From positions 109,572,852-109,636,851 of the forward strand of contig CM066728.1 in NCBI GenBank assembly GCA_033961575.1: 64,000 nucleotides of DNA. The letters are read 5' to 3'. The DNA comes from Aselliscus stoliczkanus. Lineage: Eukaryota > Chordata > Mammalia > Chiroptera > Hipposideridae. The notes under the pieces were generated by a model. That model saw only the letters and a list, made by a program, of their open reading frames with translations, had not been told where the DNA came from and searched no databases. The position numbers and the translations under genes are program-made. Below, piece after piece: positions 1 through 12,724 of this stretch. How positions within the stretch are numbered: position 1 is the first letter of the stretch; every line of letters begins with the position of its first letter.

Positions 1-3000
1 TCCCTGCAGAGACAGCATACTTAGGCTTCTTCCCTGTCCCATAAGGTCCTTTTCTGCTTTTCAAAAGGAAAAAAAAGGAATTAGTGGCTTGGTAATCAGG
101 AAGAAATGTGGTGGGTGGCAGTGGAAGTTACCAGCTGAGTAGTTCCAAGTTGTGCCCGTCGGCCTGGACACACACACTTCAGTGATTCCTCCTGATGTGC
201 CGAGGGCGGGTGGTGCTGCCATGGGCCAGGGAAACCCCACCGTGGCCACCAGAGCTCCTGCCCGTGCAGCCAGACACCGGCATTGCACAGGCTTGGGGTG
301 CTCTGGGATGGGGTCCCGCGGGGGGCATGCCCGGGCCCCATGAGTGGCAGTGCCCCTCTAGAGGACAGGCCTCCTTGAACCCTGTTGACCTGGATTGATC
401 AGCATCTTCTCTGAGCCGTGAGCACAGGTTCTTGGGCAGCATGTCACCCACACACTCCAACTAAGCGTTCATCCGGTCACCGTTTCAGAAACAAACACTG
501 CAAATGGCTTGCTCCGTCTGGTAAGCGCACTGTGCACACAAAGAAGCGGATGCACGTGCCCGTGTGATTGTAAAATGCGCTGGGAATGCAGGCGGAGGCC
601 GGCTCTGGTGCAGAGGCCCCTTTCGCTGCCGTTGTTTTTACGCAGTGCCCTGCTTTACTCCCACATTTGCGCACCTGCTGATGTCCTCATGGCACCCGAA
701 CAGACCAAGACACCTTCGCTCTAACATTTTAGGTGCTCAGTCCGTCCGCAGGGCATCAGTCAGTGAGGAGTCACGCCGACTTTTATTCTCTCCCAATTTC
801 ACCGAGTCCCATTGCTGGTCTTGGCTCCCAGAGCAACTGCCTGAGGTTTTGGCTCCGAACAGGTCACCCAGGGGGACGCCTAGGGCGGGATGGAGGAGGG
901 CGAGGAGGGAGATGGAAATACTGGGACACCGCCACGGCGTGCGGCGACACCCGTAGGGAGGCCCGTGCTCGGGTTCTTGGTTATTTTCTTCTAAACTTTG
1001 CTGCCAAGACGTGGAATCCCAGGTAGGAGGGAGACAGCTGGCCGCTCCGCCGATGTGGACACAGTGGAGCCAGGCCACGGGGCAGGCTTCCTTTCTCTGG
1101 TGGAGCCCTTAGGATAATGAGAGCAGGAAGGGCAGCCAGGCTTGCTCTGCAGCTGAACACCACAGGCTGAGAGAACAAGGGATGTGCTGGCGGAATATTT
1201 ATTCCTGGCTTTATTTATGGCATCGTCTGGTGCAGAATCCGAAATCAGCAAAGCAGCAGATATAGGTGGGACCAACCCCACGTGTCCCGTCGCTGCTGGG
1301 GCTTCGGGGTGCTCAGGCTATCAGACCCACGTCCCCTTGTTTTCTTTCATCTCCCTGCCCGTTCTGCTCTGGACCCTGTCAGTCCGCCTCTGCCCATGGG
1401 GGTTCGGGGGCTGAGTTACCCTCCACAAGGCCTTTTTCTGCCTGTACTCAGAGCGGGATTGTGAGGCTCTCGCTCTTAGGAGCGTTTTCCACCTGTTCGT
1501 TTTGGTGGGTCCCCATTGGGCTAGGATTTTTCATAGTGGCTCAGAAGCATTTATTTATTTTATCTCTATCTTTGAAGCTTCGAAGGCTTTTAGTGGTGAG
1601 CAATCTTATATAGGATAATAACATCAATAATACTTTACAATTTAAAATCAATTTTACATAATGTATCTCACTGGATAATTTCAGGTTGAATACATTGGAT
1701 AATTGAAAATAATTGCATATATGTATGTGTGTGTGTAGTTTTATTATATTCATTCTATTCTGTTACAATCATTATTGGGCTTTACCTACCGTTTCATGTA
1801 GGTTGGCTGCAAATTAGGAAGGACTCAACTAGCAAGGACTCAAAAGATAGGGGTTAGTTTTTCTCCTGTAACAGGCGATTCAGAGTTGTCTGCCCAGAAC
1901 AGCTGTACCCTGCATGGCCATCAACCAGGACCCACGCTGAGCGTCTCTCTCCTCTGCCATTTTTAGCACGTGGCTTTCACTTCACATCACAAGGAGGCTG
2001 CTGCACCTCCGGGCGTCATGTCTGGATTCCATGTAGGGAGAACATAGAAGAAGAAGGGAAAGGGTGATGTGCCAAAATATTTCTCCTGTGGAGGCATTGC
2101 CATTTATTCTAGAAGGGCTCCCTCCCTTAGAGACTTCTGCGCACATCTCTTCGGCCACAGCAGTGACTCTTGGCCAGCCCTAGTTGCCAGGGAGGTGATC
2201 TTAGCTTTTATAGCCTACAGAGTAGAGGCAGGCAAGAGGGGAGGGGTCTGGGAATGAGTGTCAGGCAACCTGCAGGGCAGGCCCTGGCACATTCAGAACA
2301 AAGAATTACCCGGACGCCCATGTCCTGGATGCCGATGCTGGTTTTTTCCTGCAGAAACGTACTTGTAGGGGTAACTTAGGGCTAAAACTTTAAATTTCAT
2401 ATTAGTAAGTTTAGATCCCAGATGCAGTATTGTGAATGTTTCTAGCCTGTTTATTTGACACATGCATGGGGTCTTTCATGTTAAGAACCAAAGGTGTAAG
2501 GTACAAAGAAGGATGTGTCACATCCCACTGTGCCGACAGAGAGGGACAAGAAGGACCAGGATCTAGGGCCCTCCATAGGCTCCCCCTGGGAACGCTGGGT
2601 AATAACACCGAAGAGAAGGTTCGCGCATAGGCGGGGTTCCTGGCCCATTTCTTCCTGTGTCCCAAGCTGCAGATGGGCGTCCTGCCAAGGTCCACGCCAT
2701 GCCTCCTGTGCTGGTGTCACCTTCGCCCCTGTGTGTGGTCCCACGTCAGGGGTCCAGGTGCTGCTGCAGCCTCGATGCCCAAGATGCCCAAGCTGCTAGA
2801 TGAGCCGGAAGGTGTAGGCCCTGCTCCTCCTTAGTGGGACGCCCCCGTGCATGCAGCTGGAAGAGCCCGGCGGCACAGTGGCTCTGAGATGCTGCCTGGC
2901 GTGTGGGTGGATGGGTGAGGGGAGCCGGGGCACAGTGGTCCTTGCCTCCCTGCCCTGGCTGCAGTACCAGGGCTGTATCAGCGCCAGCCTCTTCAGAGCA

Positions 3001-4275
3001 TCACACGCAGTTTATTTTCAACTTCTCCTCTGTCCCCCACCGTCGGTGATCATCTCTTCCTACCTTCCTGTTCCTTGCGCCTTTGCCCTTCTCCAGGCTG
3101 GGGAGGTGATGGGTGCGCAGACAGTTCAGAGTCCGCAGCCTTCCCACCCCCAGCTCTCTCTCCCTCTGTTTTCTTCTCCTCTCCCTCCCTCCCACTCTTC
3201 CTCTTGAAAATGTCCTGAGCTCTGGCCTGTGTCTTTCTTAGTCGCCCTCCCACAGAGGACTGAGTTTGAGATGCACTCAGCGTGAAGAAGATATTGGTTC
3301 TGCCCTGCCCCCCCTTACAAAACTCTCCATTTGCCAGCCCGAGTCATCCCTGCGGGGACCCTTATTTGTCCCTGGCAGTATATTCGGGGACGATGCACAT
3401 ATTTTAAGGTGCCCTCCGGGCAGTCCATCGGTGCCATGGTGTTTATTAATTTGCAAGCATGTGCAGGCTGCAGCGTCAGAGCCCCAAAGGACGCGACCAC
3501 AGTTGTCCTCTGATTTAATCAAAAGGAGCAGCTGGAGCCGTGGGTGAGGCTGAGTTATGAAATTAAGGCACAAAGCAAAACCCAGGATGGGCCTTTTATG
3601 TAAACTGTTGTCTGACCCCTTTAAGTTGGGGACGTGAGTGAAAATCGAATGCTAGTGCTCAGATGTATATCGTGCCCCACTGTGAAACTAATTGCATTGC
3701 AGGAGCAAATGGAGGCCATTATCAGTACTATTATTCATACTGGCGTGTTCACTGTCCACGGTGTACGACCAGAAATCTTACTCAGCACAGAGCGCGGCAG
3801 CCGCCCCATATATGTAACGGGCTTAAACAGTATCGATTTGGACCAGTTCTTTTATTGCTTCTCTTGTTAAGCTTCAGTAGTCTTTTGTTTATACAACGGT
3901 TATCTTATACAGCAAGCAAAACCAGACAGGACACTCACTCACTACTGTTATTTCATGCGCTTGTTTTCCGTGGTGGAGAACGCTGACGGGGCGGTGCAGG
4001 CCTCAGCCTCCTCCCCAGAACCCAAGCCAGGGGTTCTTGAAGTGTCTATTCAGGTTTGTGTACAAATACAGATGGATCATGGTACACACACAGTTCAGCA
4101 TTTCGCTGCTTTTACTTAACATGTCTCTGGCGAGCCTCCTGTGTGAGCATGTGCAGGGCTCACTCAGCAGGTTGGCAGCGCCCGGTCCACCGGAGGCACA
4201 TAAGGGTCGCGCTCCTTCTCCCACACAGACCATGATCGCTCCAGCTCCCTCTCTGGTGATGGAGCTGCTGCTGCT
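1..4275. other. Unrecognised non-coding sequence
   Basis: I see no gene or clearly classifiable repeat in this stretch. The interval 1530-1760 is AT-rich. About 1870-2290 reads like the eroded end of an old interspersed repeat, but I cannot name the family. 3150-3205 is a short pyrimidine-rich run. 3580-3890 is unique-looking sequence with no repeat signature. Open frames here are short and overlap on both strands, which is what chance gives. Confidence 0.5.
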
Positions 4276-4656
4276 GTGAGGCTGAGTGATGGCCCCCAAA
4301 TGCCCAACCCCCAGTCCCCAGGACCTGGGGGTGCTATCACTACGGCCGAAGGGACTTTGCAGATGAGGGGGGAACCCTGCCATGGGGAGGCAATGCTGGA
4401 GGGTGCACGGGTCCAGGGCAGCAACAAGCTTCCGTACAATGGAAAGAGATGCAGATCAGAAGAGGAAGTTGGAACGGTGACAGTGGAAGTGAGAAGTTGG
4501 AGCGATGCAAAGGAGGGCCACGGGCCGGAGAATGTGGGCGGCCCCAGAACCAGAAAAGGTGAGCGAGGGGATCCTCCCCCAGAGCCTCCAGAAGAACCAG
4601 CCTTGTGACGCTTTGACTTTAGCTCCGTGAGACTGATTTTAAAACTCTTGCCTCCA
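4276..4656 (+). mobile_element. MLT1-type solo LTR fragment (ERVL-MaLR)
   Basis: The order of blocks matches the sense strand of an MLT1-like LTR: a start resembling 'gaataatggcccccaaa', a 'ggactttgcagatg' block, a 'tggagcgatgcaaaggaggccac' type block, a 'gatcctcccccagagcctcc' block and 'gtgagactgattt' near the end. Assignment is from memory of the family consensus. The termini are eroded and the 3' end runs into a tandem repeat. It has no coding capacity. Confidence 0.65.
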
Positions 4657-4660
4657 CTGG

Positions 4661-4798
4661 CCAATGAAGTGTGAACAGAAGGGATGCATGGCTTGGTCAT
4701 GTGACTTGCCTCAGCCAATGAAGTGTAAGCAGAGGGGATGCAGGACTTGGCCATGTGACTTGCCTCAGCCAATGAAATGTGAGCAGAGGGGATGGGGG
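4661..4798. repeat. 54-bp tandem repeat, about 2.5 copies
   Basis: Units at 4661-4714 and 4715-4768 are both 54 bp and begin CCAATGAAGTGT. A third, partial unit at 4769-4798 begins CCAATGAAATGT. The units differ at a handful of positions. Because 54 is a multiple of three, the minus strand reads as a repeated 18-residue peptide, which is a by-product and not evidence of a protein. Confidence 0.9.
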
Positions 4799-5617
4799 TA
4801 ATTTGGGGGCCCAGCAGAGCCTCACGTGGTGGTCATTGGTCAGCGCTTGCCCCCCTTCTCTGAGGACAGCATGTCTGCTCTTCAGCCCAGACCCAGGAAT
4901 GATGGCGTGGTGCAGCAGAACTGCAGCAGCACGTGGCTGCCTGAATGGCTGACCAACGGTCCTTGTCAGCCACTGAGATGGTTTGTGCCCACCTGCAGCT
5001 TGGCTCCTGGCTCTGGTTGGCTGGTGGGCAGTGTTGGAAGGAGGGTTGCAGCAGCCAGGGGCCCTCTCTCTTGTTTATTGGCTTTAGAAGGTGTCTCTGG
5101 CAGCCACTGGGTATTGGCTGTGGTTCCAGCTCTTGCCGGGCAGCCCCTCCTAAAGTCCCAGCTCCCACCAGAAGGCCTGGCCTCTGGGCTCTGCTAACAC
5201 CCTCCTCTCTCTGGTACCCTTCCAGCCCTAGGGGGCTTCCCCTGATCTTGTTAATCCTTGGATTTCCTCATGGTTTGGTTTTCCATGTCTTCCAACATCT
5301 TCGTAACCAGTTTTCAGTATTAAATGTCCTTTATTGAACTGCTTGGTATGGCCCCTGTTTTCCTGGCTCGATATAGCGTGAGTATCAGGTGAGTGAATTC
5401 CAAAGAAAAGAACCAGGAGCCAAGCTGCAGTGGGGGACAAACCATCTCAGTGGCAGCTGTGAGCAAAGAAACAGAATACAATGTAGATGTGTTTGGGTGG
5501 TGGTAGGGGAATATGAGAATTGCATGGACTCTCCAACTAATGAAATGCAATTTATAAATGCTTCATCTTCAAAAATGGTTGCTGAAATCCCTAATTTCTC
5601 CTAACACAAACTTGTGT

Positions 5618-5618
<1 letters not shown>
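4799..5618. other. Unrecognised non-coding sequence
   Basis: No gene or repeat family recognised. Overlapping open frames on both strands show no codon structure or motif I can support. Confidence 0.5.

Positions 5619-5654
<36 letters not shown>
5619..5654. repeat. (CA)n microsatellite
   Basis: About 18 uninterrupted CA units. Confidence 0.97.
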
Positions 5655-5658
<4 letters not shown>

Positions 5659-5729
5659 TGTACATGCATATACGTGAGGAATCTACATCTGTGCTTCCTT
5701 GGGAACCAGTGTGAGGAAGCTTTAAAATA

Positions 5730-6190
5730 AAAGCTCCAGACTGAAGCATGGAAGAAGAGAAAAACCTGCATGACTGTCACAATGGCTGCACTTGTCCTTC
5801 TTCCTGCCTGCTACGTACCCAGAAGCTCTTCCATCAGAAGTGCTGTCTGTTTCTCCACTCCTTGAATCTGGGCTGACCTCATGACTTGTTTTCACCAACA
5901 GAATTTGGTAGACGTGATGCTGTGTCAGCCCCACGTATACGCTTCAAGGGGCCGTATATGCTGGCGCTCTCTCTCGGAGAACACTGCCCGGCCACCATTG
6001 TGAACAAGTCCGGACGCATGCTGGGGGATGAGAGACCCTGTGGAGTGGGGTGAGCTGTCCAGCCGAGACCATCCTGGACCAGCCAGCCCCCAGCCACCCA
6101 GCAACTGTGCATAGATCCATGAGTGAGCCGAGCCAAGGCCAGGAGAACTGCCTCACTGAGTCCAGCCCAAATGTCTCTGAGGAAGACTTC
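5730..6190 (+). mobile_element. MLT1-type solo LTR, older subfamily
   Basis: Consecutive blocks match an older MLT1 LTR (MLT1E/F/H-like) in sense orientation: 'cttgaatctgggctgacctc', 'gacttgttttcaccaacaga', 'accattgtgaacaagtc', 'gatgagagaccctgtgga' and 'gaccagccagcccccag'. The subfamily is uncertain. There is no internal retroviral sequence next to it. Confidence 0.7.
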
Positions 6191-7463
6191 TAGAACTGGC
6201 CTGGGGTCTCCATGAGCATCGACACTGTACTGTACTCTGAGAGGAAGTAAACACAGTCATACACACCTGAGCCCAGCGCTGTACACATTTCTAATTGTAT
6301 TTGTGTGAAGCTCTGAGGGGAGCAATAGGGCCAAGAGATTGGCAAGGGTTTCAACATGCTGGGCCATCGCAGCTGGGCAAGAGGGGAGCCTGAGCAGCTG
6401 CTCAGACAGTGAGCGTCACGTCTTTCCAGCAAAGCACCTCCTCGTAGCAGAGAAGGGCTGCTCCTGGATTCACACAGCCTGGAAGCAGGAGTAAAAGACC
6501 TGTCTCAGCAGATTAAAAACCTTATTGTTTTACTTTTGAATTATGTGGATTATATATAGCTTAATGGGTTTGCATTTCTTTAAATAAAAGAAGTTAAGAA
6601 TTATGTGCATTGAGCAAAATTGTTGGTCTGGAATTCTCTCCTTGTTTACCCTGTTGCTTTTTGACCCTTTGGTGCACTCATGGCCCCTGGTGGAGAAGCA
6701 TGGCAGGGAGGGGAGTGTGAAAAGGTTGGCTCCTAGAATTTTAAATCCAGTTACCAGTTGGTTCTTGGGCCCCATGTCTGCATTCTTAGTGATGCTTGCA
6801 GGCAAAGTAGGGAAAGCACCTGGAGTAAAATCTGACCCATCCATAGGTGCTTAATATGTATTAATTCCTTCCCCTCTGTTGGGAAGAGCACAAGAGGTTT
6901 GGTTGAGGATGGAATGAATGAGGTGCCATTATTAAACAATTAAATCACTTCTAAGCGATTGTCCTAAATGGCTCACGAGGCAAAGCAGGTGGGTACCGGC
7001 TGCCTCTCCCAAGCAGAGCCCTTCCGCAGGAGGGCTGGGGCCGCCTGCATCTTCCTCCTGGTTCTCTCCGGGGGCCGCTCCACCCGGATCTTCCTGCTTC
7101 TTCATCGTCTGCTTTGCCAGTCTCTCACCTTGGAGCACATGTCACTCCAATCCTGGCGGGTTCTCGTTCCCCTGGTGTGACTTAACTTGGGGCCAATGCA
7201 CAAAGTGCAAAAACTTTCCAGGCTTTAATGGTGAATTTTAGAATTTCAGGCTCTTTGGCAGATGTGTTTCTAGATTTCTCTACTTGTTGATGATACTGGC
7301 TCTTGTGCCAAGCCTTGCATCTGTTGGAGGGGGCCCCCTCTCTCCATCATGATGACTTCCTTCTCACTCAGGGTAATGCCAGGGAACCTCCTCTATTCCC
7401 TGCCATGTCAGAAACCAGATGGAATAAGAATGTAAGCCTGGGGAAGAGGAGAGAGCAGCTGAG
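6191..7463. other. Unrecognised non-coding sequence
   Basis: AT-rich around 6510-6610 and otherwise mixed composition. No repeat family or gene recognised. Confidence 0.5.
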
Positions 7464-7980
7464 GTGTGATAGGCTGAATAATGGCTCTCCAAAGACGTCC
7501 ACATCCCAATCCCTGGAAACTATGGGTATGTTAGTTTAGAGATGAAGGGAAATCAAGGGTGCAGATGGAATTCAGGCTGCTAATTGGTTGACCTTCACAT
7601 AGGGAGGTTATCCCAGATTATCTGGGAGGGCTCAATGTCATCACAAGGGTCCTTAAAAATGGAAGAGGGAGGCCGAGGAAGAGAATCGGGGAGACATGGG
7701 TACAGAGGAGAGTGCAAGGAGATGGCAGGGCTGCTGCTTTGAAGATGGAGGAAGGGGCCTGAGCCAAGGAATGCGGGAGGCCTCTAGAAGATGGAAAGGC
7801 AAGGAAATGGATTTCCCCTGGGGCTTCCAGAAGGGAGCGCAGCCCAGGCGACACCTTGGTTTTAGCTTAGTGAGACCGTTATTGGACTTCTAAGTCCTAG
7901 AAGCCAAAGACGCATTTGTGTTGTTTAAGCTACTAAGATTGTGGTAGAGGTCACAGCAGCAACAGGAAACCAATACACGT
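7464..7980 (+). mobile_element. MLT1-type solo LTR, nearly full length
   Basis: Sense-strand MLT1-like order from start to end: 'gataggctgaataatggc', 'cccagattatctgggagg', 'tcatcacaagggtcctt', 'gccaaggaatgcgggagg', 'agggagcgcagcccagg', 'gttgtttaagctactaag' and 'caggaaaccaataca'. I did not find clean target-site duplications. Confidence 0.8.
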
Positions 7981-8845
7981 GGTTGCCTGGAAGTCTCCCC
8001 CAATCCAGGCAGTGTGGCCCCCAACACGCTCAGCCTCAGCAGAGAGCAAATGCAGAAGAGGCGTTTCCCAGGGAGGCGCTGAGCCTCACTTGCCTTCTTC
8101 ACTGAGGTTACACACTAGGGACCAGGGCATGTCGCTTCAGATGGGACAGACTCATTCCAGTCCTGGAACCCCACTTTTCACACCCGTAAGGGGGAGCAGT
8201 GGGGGAATATGTCCAGGGAGGATTTGAAGGATGCAGCGATATAGGATGGACCTGTTTTGGGGCCTCCCAGGGCCCATGGATTGGGAAGCTGCCTGTCTCT
8301 TGCTATGTCATCAATGTGTCCGGATAGTAGGATTTCCATGGCGGAAGAGCAGTGCCCATTTTCTCCCTGATGAGTCTCTTTTCAGTAAACTCTGGAAACC
8401 CTGGCTGCATCCTCAGCCTCTGCAAGTCCCCTTTGCGGAAACCCTCCAAGGCCCTTCAAAGCAGGCTGTTTACCTCTCATTGTCCACGGTCCCGGGGGAG
8501 CAGGGGCCCACCTCACTCCCCATCACCTCTTCCCTAAGCCCTCCTTCCTCCGACACACCTGCAGCCCCTCTCAAGCACGCGTCCCACCGCTGTCACGGCT
8601 GACCGGCGGGCCCTGTCCCTCACTCGCTGTGACCTTGGCTCCAGGTGTTCACTCCATTTTCTCTCAGTTGCCATTTTCTGTCATTGGCTCCCTTGAGAAG
8701 AATCCATGGACTGCCTTGTCACAGTGACCTCCTCAGTGCCCCAACCATCTTTCCCCCCTGCCCACCTTGGCCACCTGCTTCCGTGGCCATACCCTAGGCC
8801 AGCCAGCCCAAGTCCTTGCCTCCTCCAAAACGTCCCTGCAAGCCT
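7981..8845. other. Unrecognised non-coding sequence, GC-moderate
   Basis: No gene or repeat recognised. The sequence becomes progressively C-rich toward the minisatellite that follows. Confidence 0.5.
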
Positions 8846-9118
8846 CCCCACTCCGACCGCCTCCCCCCCATCCCCTCCCCCATCCCCTCACCCCTCCGAC
8901 TGCCTCTCCCCATCCCCTCACCCCTCCGACTGCCTCTCCCCCATCCCCTCCCCCCTCCGACCGCCTCTCCCCCATCCCCTCCCCTCCGACCGCCTTCCCC
9001 AACCCCCCCCCCCCTCCGACCGCCTCCCCCATCCCCTCCCCCCTCCGACCGCCTCTCCCCCCATCCCCTCCCCCCCTCTGACCGCCTCCCCCATCCCCCC
9101 ACCGCCTCCCCCACCTGC
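8846..9118. repeat. C-rich minisatellite, units of about 26-30 bp
   Basis: Eight or so imperfect units share the core CCTCCGACCGCCTC followed by CCCCATCCCCTCC. They include an uninterrupted C-run near 9003-9014. Long overlapping open frames on both strands here (proline/serine-rich on +, glycine/arginine-rich on -) are composition artefacts. Confidence 0.9.
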
Positions 9119-9689
9119 CCGGCCTCCTCTAGTCGTGCTTTCCTGCCATCCTGGAGGCCTCTGATTCTTTCATCTTCCGCATCTCCACCACCCGTCTTCC
9201 TTCCACCCCCATCTGTATTTCCCTTCTCATCCCGCTAAGATTCTGTGTTTTTTCTTATTCTCTCTCCCTTAAAGCACCCTCCATTCCCTTGCTCTCTCCC
9301 ACCATTGTATGATTCACTGGGAAACATCCCAGCTCTGATTAAACCCATCCATCTGCCCCGCATGTCTGAACACTGCAGAAGAAAATTATACACCCGGGCT
9401 CTGCTGTCACTTCAGATGCACAACAGCCCACCTCGGCAGGGCCTCAGAGCAGCCCGGAATGGCTGTGTTCTGGCAAATTGTCTGCCCTCCTCCCTGAGGG
9501 CATTTCCACGGGTGTTAGGCAGGCGGGCATTTCCCTCTGTGGTTCTTAAACCCCGTGAAGTGTTGGCATCACCATACGGCTGCTCAGTGCCCATCTCCCC
9601 GCTGTTCCGCCCTGTTTGGTCTAGGGCGGGATGCGGGCATCCTTTGGTCTTATGTTTTCTTTCTTTTCCGTTTCCTTGAAGTTTGAGAG
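9119..9689. other. Unrecognised non-coding sequence
   Basis: Pyrimidine-rich at first and mixed afterwards. No gene or repeat family recognised. Confidence 0.5.
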
Positions 9690-10149
9690 TGTTAGTTTCC
9701 TGTGGCTGCTGTGACAAGTGGCCATGCATGTAGCAGCTTGAAATAGAAATGTATTCTCTCCCATCTCTGGGGCCCAGAAGCCTGAAATCAAGGTGGCAGT
9801 GGGCCTGTGCTCCCTCTGGAGGCTCCCGGGGAGGGCCCTTCATGCCTCCGCCAGCTCCTGGGGGCCCCAGGCGTTCCTTGGCTCATGGCAGTGCCACCCC
9901 AAGTTCTGCCCCGCTCTTTGCATGGTTTTCCTCTGTGTCTCTGTGTGTCCTTTCTGTCCCTTGTAAGGGCACTGGCATTCTAGATTAAGCACCCACATGG
10001 GTAATCCAGGATAAACCCCTCCTCTCAGGAGCCTTAACCTTATTACATCTTTTGCCACATATGGAATAGTCACCCTTCTGTCATGTAAGATGCTGGAACC
10101 AGGATGTGGACGCATCTTTGTGGCGGCCACCATTCAGCCACTATGTACA
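9690..10149 (-). mobile_element. MLT1-type solo LTR, antisense
   Basis: Reads as the reverse complement of an MLT1 LTR: it begins 'tgttagtttcctgtggctgc', continues with 'gcttgaaatagaaatgtatt' and 'cccagaagcctgaaatcaag', and ends near 'ccaccattcagccacta'. It abuts an old L1 directly. Confidence 0.75.
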
Positions 10150-11190
10150 GATATACAGGAAAATGGCCAAATCCTAAGTGCATAATTCAGCGATTGTCAC
10201 AAACTCAACACACCCAAGCAAACAGGGTATAGATGAAGAAACAGAACCTTGTAGATACCTCAGAACCCCCCTTGCCTCCTGTCAGTCACTGCTTCCCACT
10301 CTGAGGGACCCACTACCCCACCTTGGAACAGCCTGGTTTGAATCACACATCCGCAGAGTCGCGGGTGTGTTCTGTGTCCACTTCTTTCACTTGCCATCAT
10401 GTGTGTGAGATGAGCCCTTGTGTCCTGCACGGTCATAGCTCCTTTGCTGTCATCCTGGGGTAGCCTCCCACGTGACCATGCCACCGTTAGTGATCCATTC
10501 GCCCTGGGTGGGCCGCGCTCAGGTCTAGCTTTTGGCTGCGGGTGTGATCACTGTGGGCTGATGTCTCCTGTGCACACGTGCTCTCGCTAGGGATGGGAGA
10601 GCTGGCCCGGGGATGCTGTGCCCAAGGCCATGAGTGCTTCCCCGTGGGGGAGCACAGCCCGGTGCTCACTCTGCCCGCAGCGGGCGCGGCCTCTCTCGTT
10701 TCGGCAGGTCTAGTGCGGGGAGACCGTGCCCCGTTGTGATGTGGGGAACGCTGACTGCTGGTCGTCTGTTTACAGACCATGTGGCTGTCCTCTTTTGTGA
10801 AGTGCCCATTCTTTTGCCCAGTTGTTTGAAATAGATCCTCTGGAAGAATTATTGCATTTTTCTTTTTTACTGATTGACTTGTACAAGTTTTTTGCTGTTG
10901 TTGCTCTGGATACAAGACCTTTATTGCATATATATCTTGTAAATGTCTTTTTCCTCCATGGCATGGGTTGACTTTTTCTTTTCAGTGGTCTTTCGATGAA
11001 CAAAAGTTCTTGGTTTTAAAGTGGTCCAATTTACCATTTTTTTTTCTTTTTATAGTTGATGTTTTTGTTTTCTTCTCAAAGCTTTATTATTTTGCCTTTC
11101 ACATTTAGATTTTAATAATCTGTCTGGAATTAAATTCTGAATGGTGTGAGGTAAGGATCATGTGCGTGTGGACTGCCCCTGATTTTTAAC
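10150..11190 (-). mobile_element. Old LINE-1 fragment (3' UTR and ORF2 end), antisense
   Basis: The right half matches the reverse complement of the L1 ORF2 C-terminal region: 'tgcccattcttttgcccag', 'ctggatacaagacctttatt', 'gtcttttcctcc'-like, 'caaaagttcttggtttta' and 'tggtgtgaggtaaggatc'. The left half is more diverged and GC-richer but keeps the order of the L1 3' UTR. The reading frame is destroyed. The subfamily is not resolved. Confidence 0.65.
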
Positions 11191-12649
11191 ACACCATTTG
11201 GGCTTTCTGCCTCTCTGTCTTCTTGTGTCCTTAGATTTGGGGTCTGTGCTTTCCTTGTGTTTTGTAGGGCTCATCCTGTGTGGGTGGTGGTGAGGGGGCA
11301 GAGAGAGGAGAGGGGACATGCCCCTGAAGTTTGTCCCCCCTCACCGTCCCTGCGCCCTCCGCCTGCAGCGCAGCCCAGCTCTGCACCAGCAGGCAGTGAA
11401 CCGGACTCTCCCTGCCCTCACCGCCCCCACCGTGAGGCCCAACCTGCTCTTCACCCCCAGAGTCCCTCCCCGGTTAAATCTGGCCACAGGCGCACGCCAC
11501 CCTTCTGTCTCTTCCCGGAGGGCGGGGGGCGCCTTGCCCTGTCTCTGTCCTGCGGGGCTGGGTGAGCCCATCCTCCCAGACCCAGCAGATGCTGGCCGGC
11601 CTCCTCTGTACTCCTTCATGAGGACATCATAGAGCCTCGTGCTTTGCTTACACAGTCTGTGAGCCTTTCCAGGGCAGGGCTGGGCCCTTGGCTCTGGGCA
11701 TCACTATGTCTATTGATTTGCACTGAACTCAATTACTCTTCAATTGAGTTTTTAGAGAAAGGTGGATGGTTTGTAACTTACACCTGAAGCTTAAATTAGA
11801 TCGCGGAGTGCATGTGAAACTCTTTGGAAATGGGATTGGCAGCTACCGTGTTTGTTGTTTCCATGGGAGCTGATCCAAGGCCTGCCCCGAGCCCCTGGGG
11901 TTCAGGCCCCTTTGCTGAGAGGAACTCTGCATCCCCCCCTCCATCTCCTGAGGCGTTATTCCCAGGCCAGTGACGGGCCTGACAAACCCCTGGGAAAACA
12001 CTGCACTTCAAAATGAAGAGGTTACTAGGCATTTGTGGGCTGGCTAAAGAGGCCACTGCGCCCCCGCCTCCCCACAACACTTCATCCCTGGACTGGGAGG
12101 AAATGGGGGACCCCAGCCGGGGGTAGGGAAGGTGCCCAGGGGCAGTGAACTCCTCCTGACCCCTGATCCCAGGCAGGGGTGGGGTCCTGACTTCATCTGA
12201 CACTTGTACTGGCGGGGGCCAGTGCCCTCTGTCAGCTTCACACCCACACCATGTGTCACTCTTGGTAGCACTGTCCCTGCTGTGTAGGGAGAGAGGAGAG
12301 TAGCAGTGATGCAAGTGGCCCCGAGGGCCGTATTTTAGGTACTGAAGAGAAGGGGTGGGCACTGTGCTGCCCAGACACACTCCATAACACCAAGTAGCCA
12401 AAGACGCCTGGGCGAGATGGCACAGGCTGGACAGCCCTCCCCTGCGAGGAGCCGGAGTGATGGATGGCCGTTTATGAGCATTTGTGCAGAAGTGTGTTTA
12501 CCGAGCCCGGAGTCCTGCTGTGAGAGCTCCCTGGTATTTACCAAGTGATGGCCTGCGTGGACCCTAGAAAATGAAGCTCAGGCAGAACAAACAACCGGCA
12601 GCCACCGCCTCCCGCTTTGCCTCCGTGTGGGCCACTCTCAATTCCTGGG
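11191..12649. other. Unrecognised non-coding sequence, GC-rich
   Basis: Several open frames of about 100-200 codons overlap on opposite strands around 11250-12400. None shows a domain, signal peptide or motif that I recognise, and the interval is GC-rich, which lengthens chance frames. Confidence 0.5.
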
Positions 12650-12724
12650 TCTCTCCCCCCCCCCCTCCCCTCCCCTCCCTCCCCTCCCCTCCCCTCCCCT
12701 CCCCTCCTCTCTCCTCCCCTCCAC
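12650..12724. repeat. (CCCCT)n pyrimidine tract
   Basis: A C-run of about 12 followed by CCCCT/CCCT units, almost purely pyrimidine on the + strand. Confidence 0.95.

Noticed and set aside
4164..4772. 202-codon minus-strand frame with an 18-residue repeat
   Set aside because: The repeat is the translated 54-bp tandem DNA unit, and the rest runs through an LTR.
8706..9238. Proline-rich frames of 104-152 codons
   Set aside because: They track the C-rich minisatellite in every frame and have no independent support.
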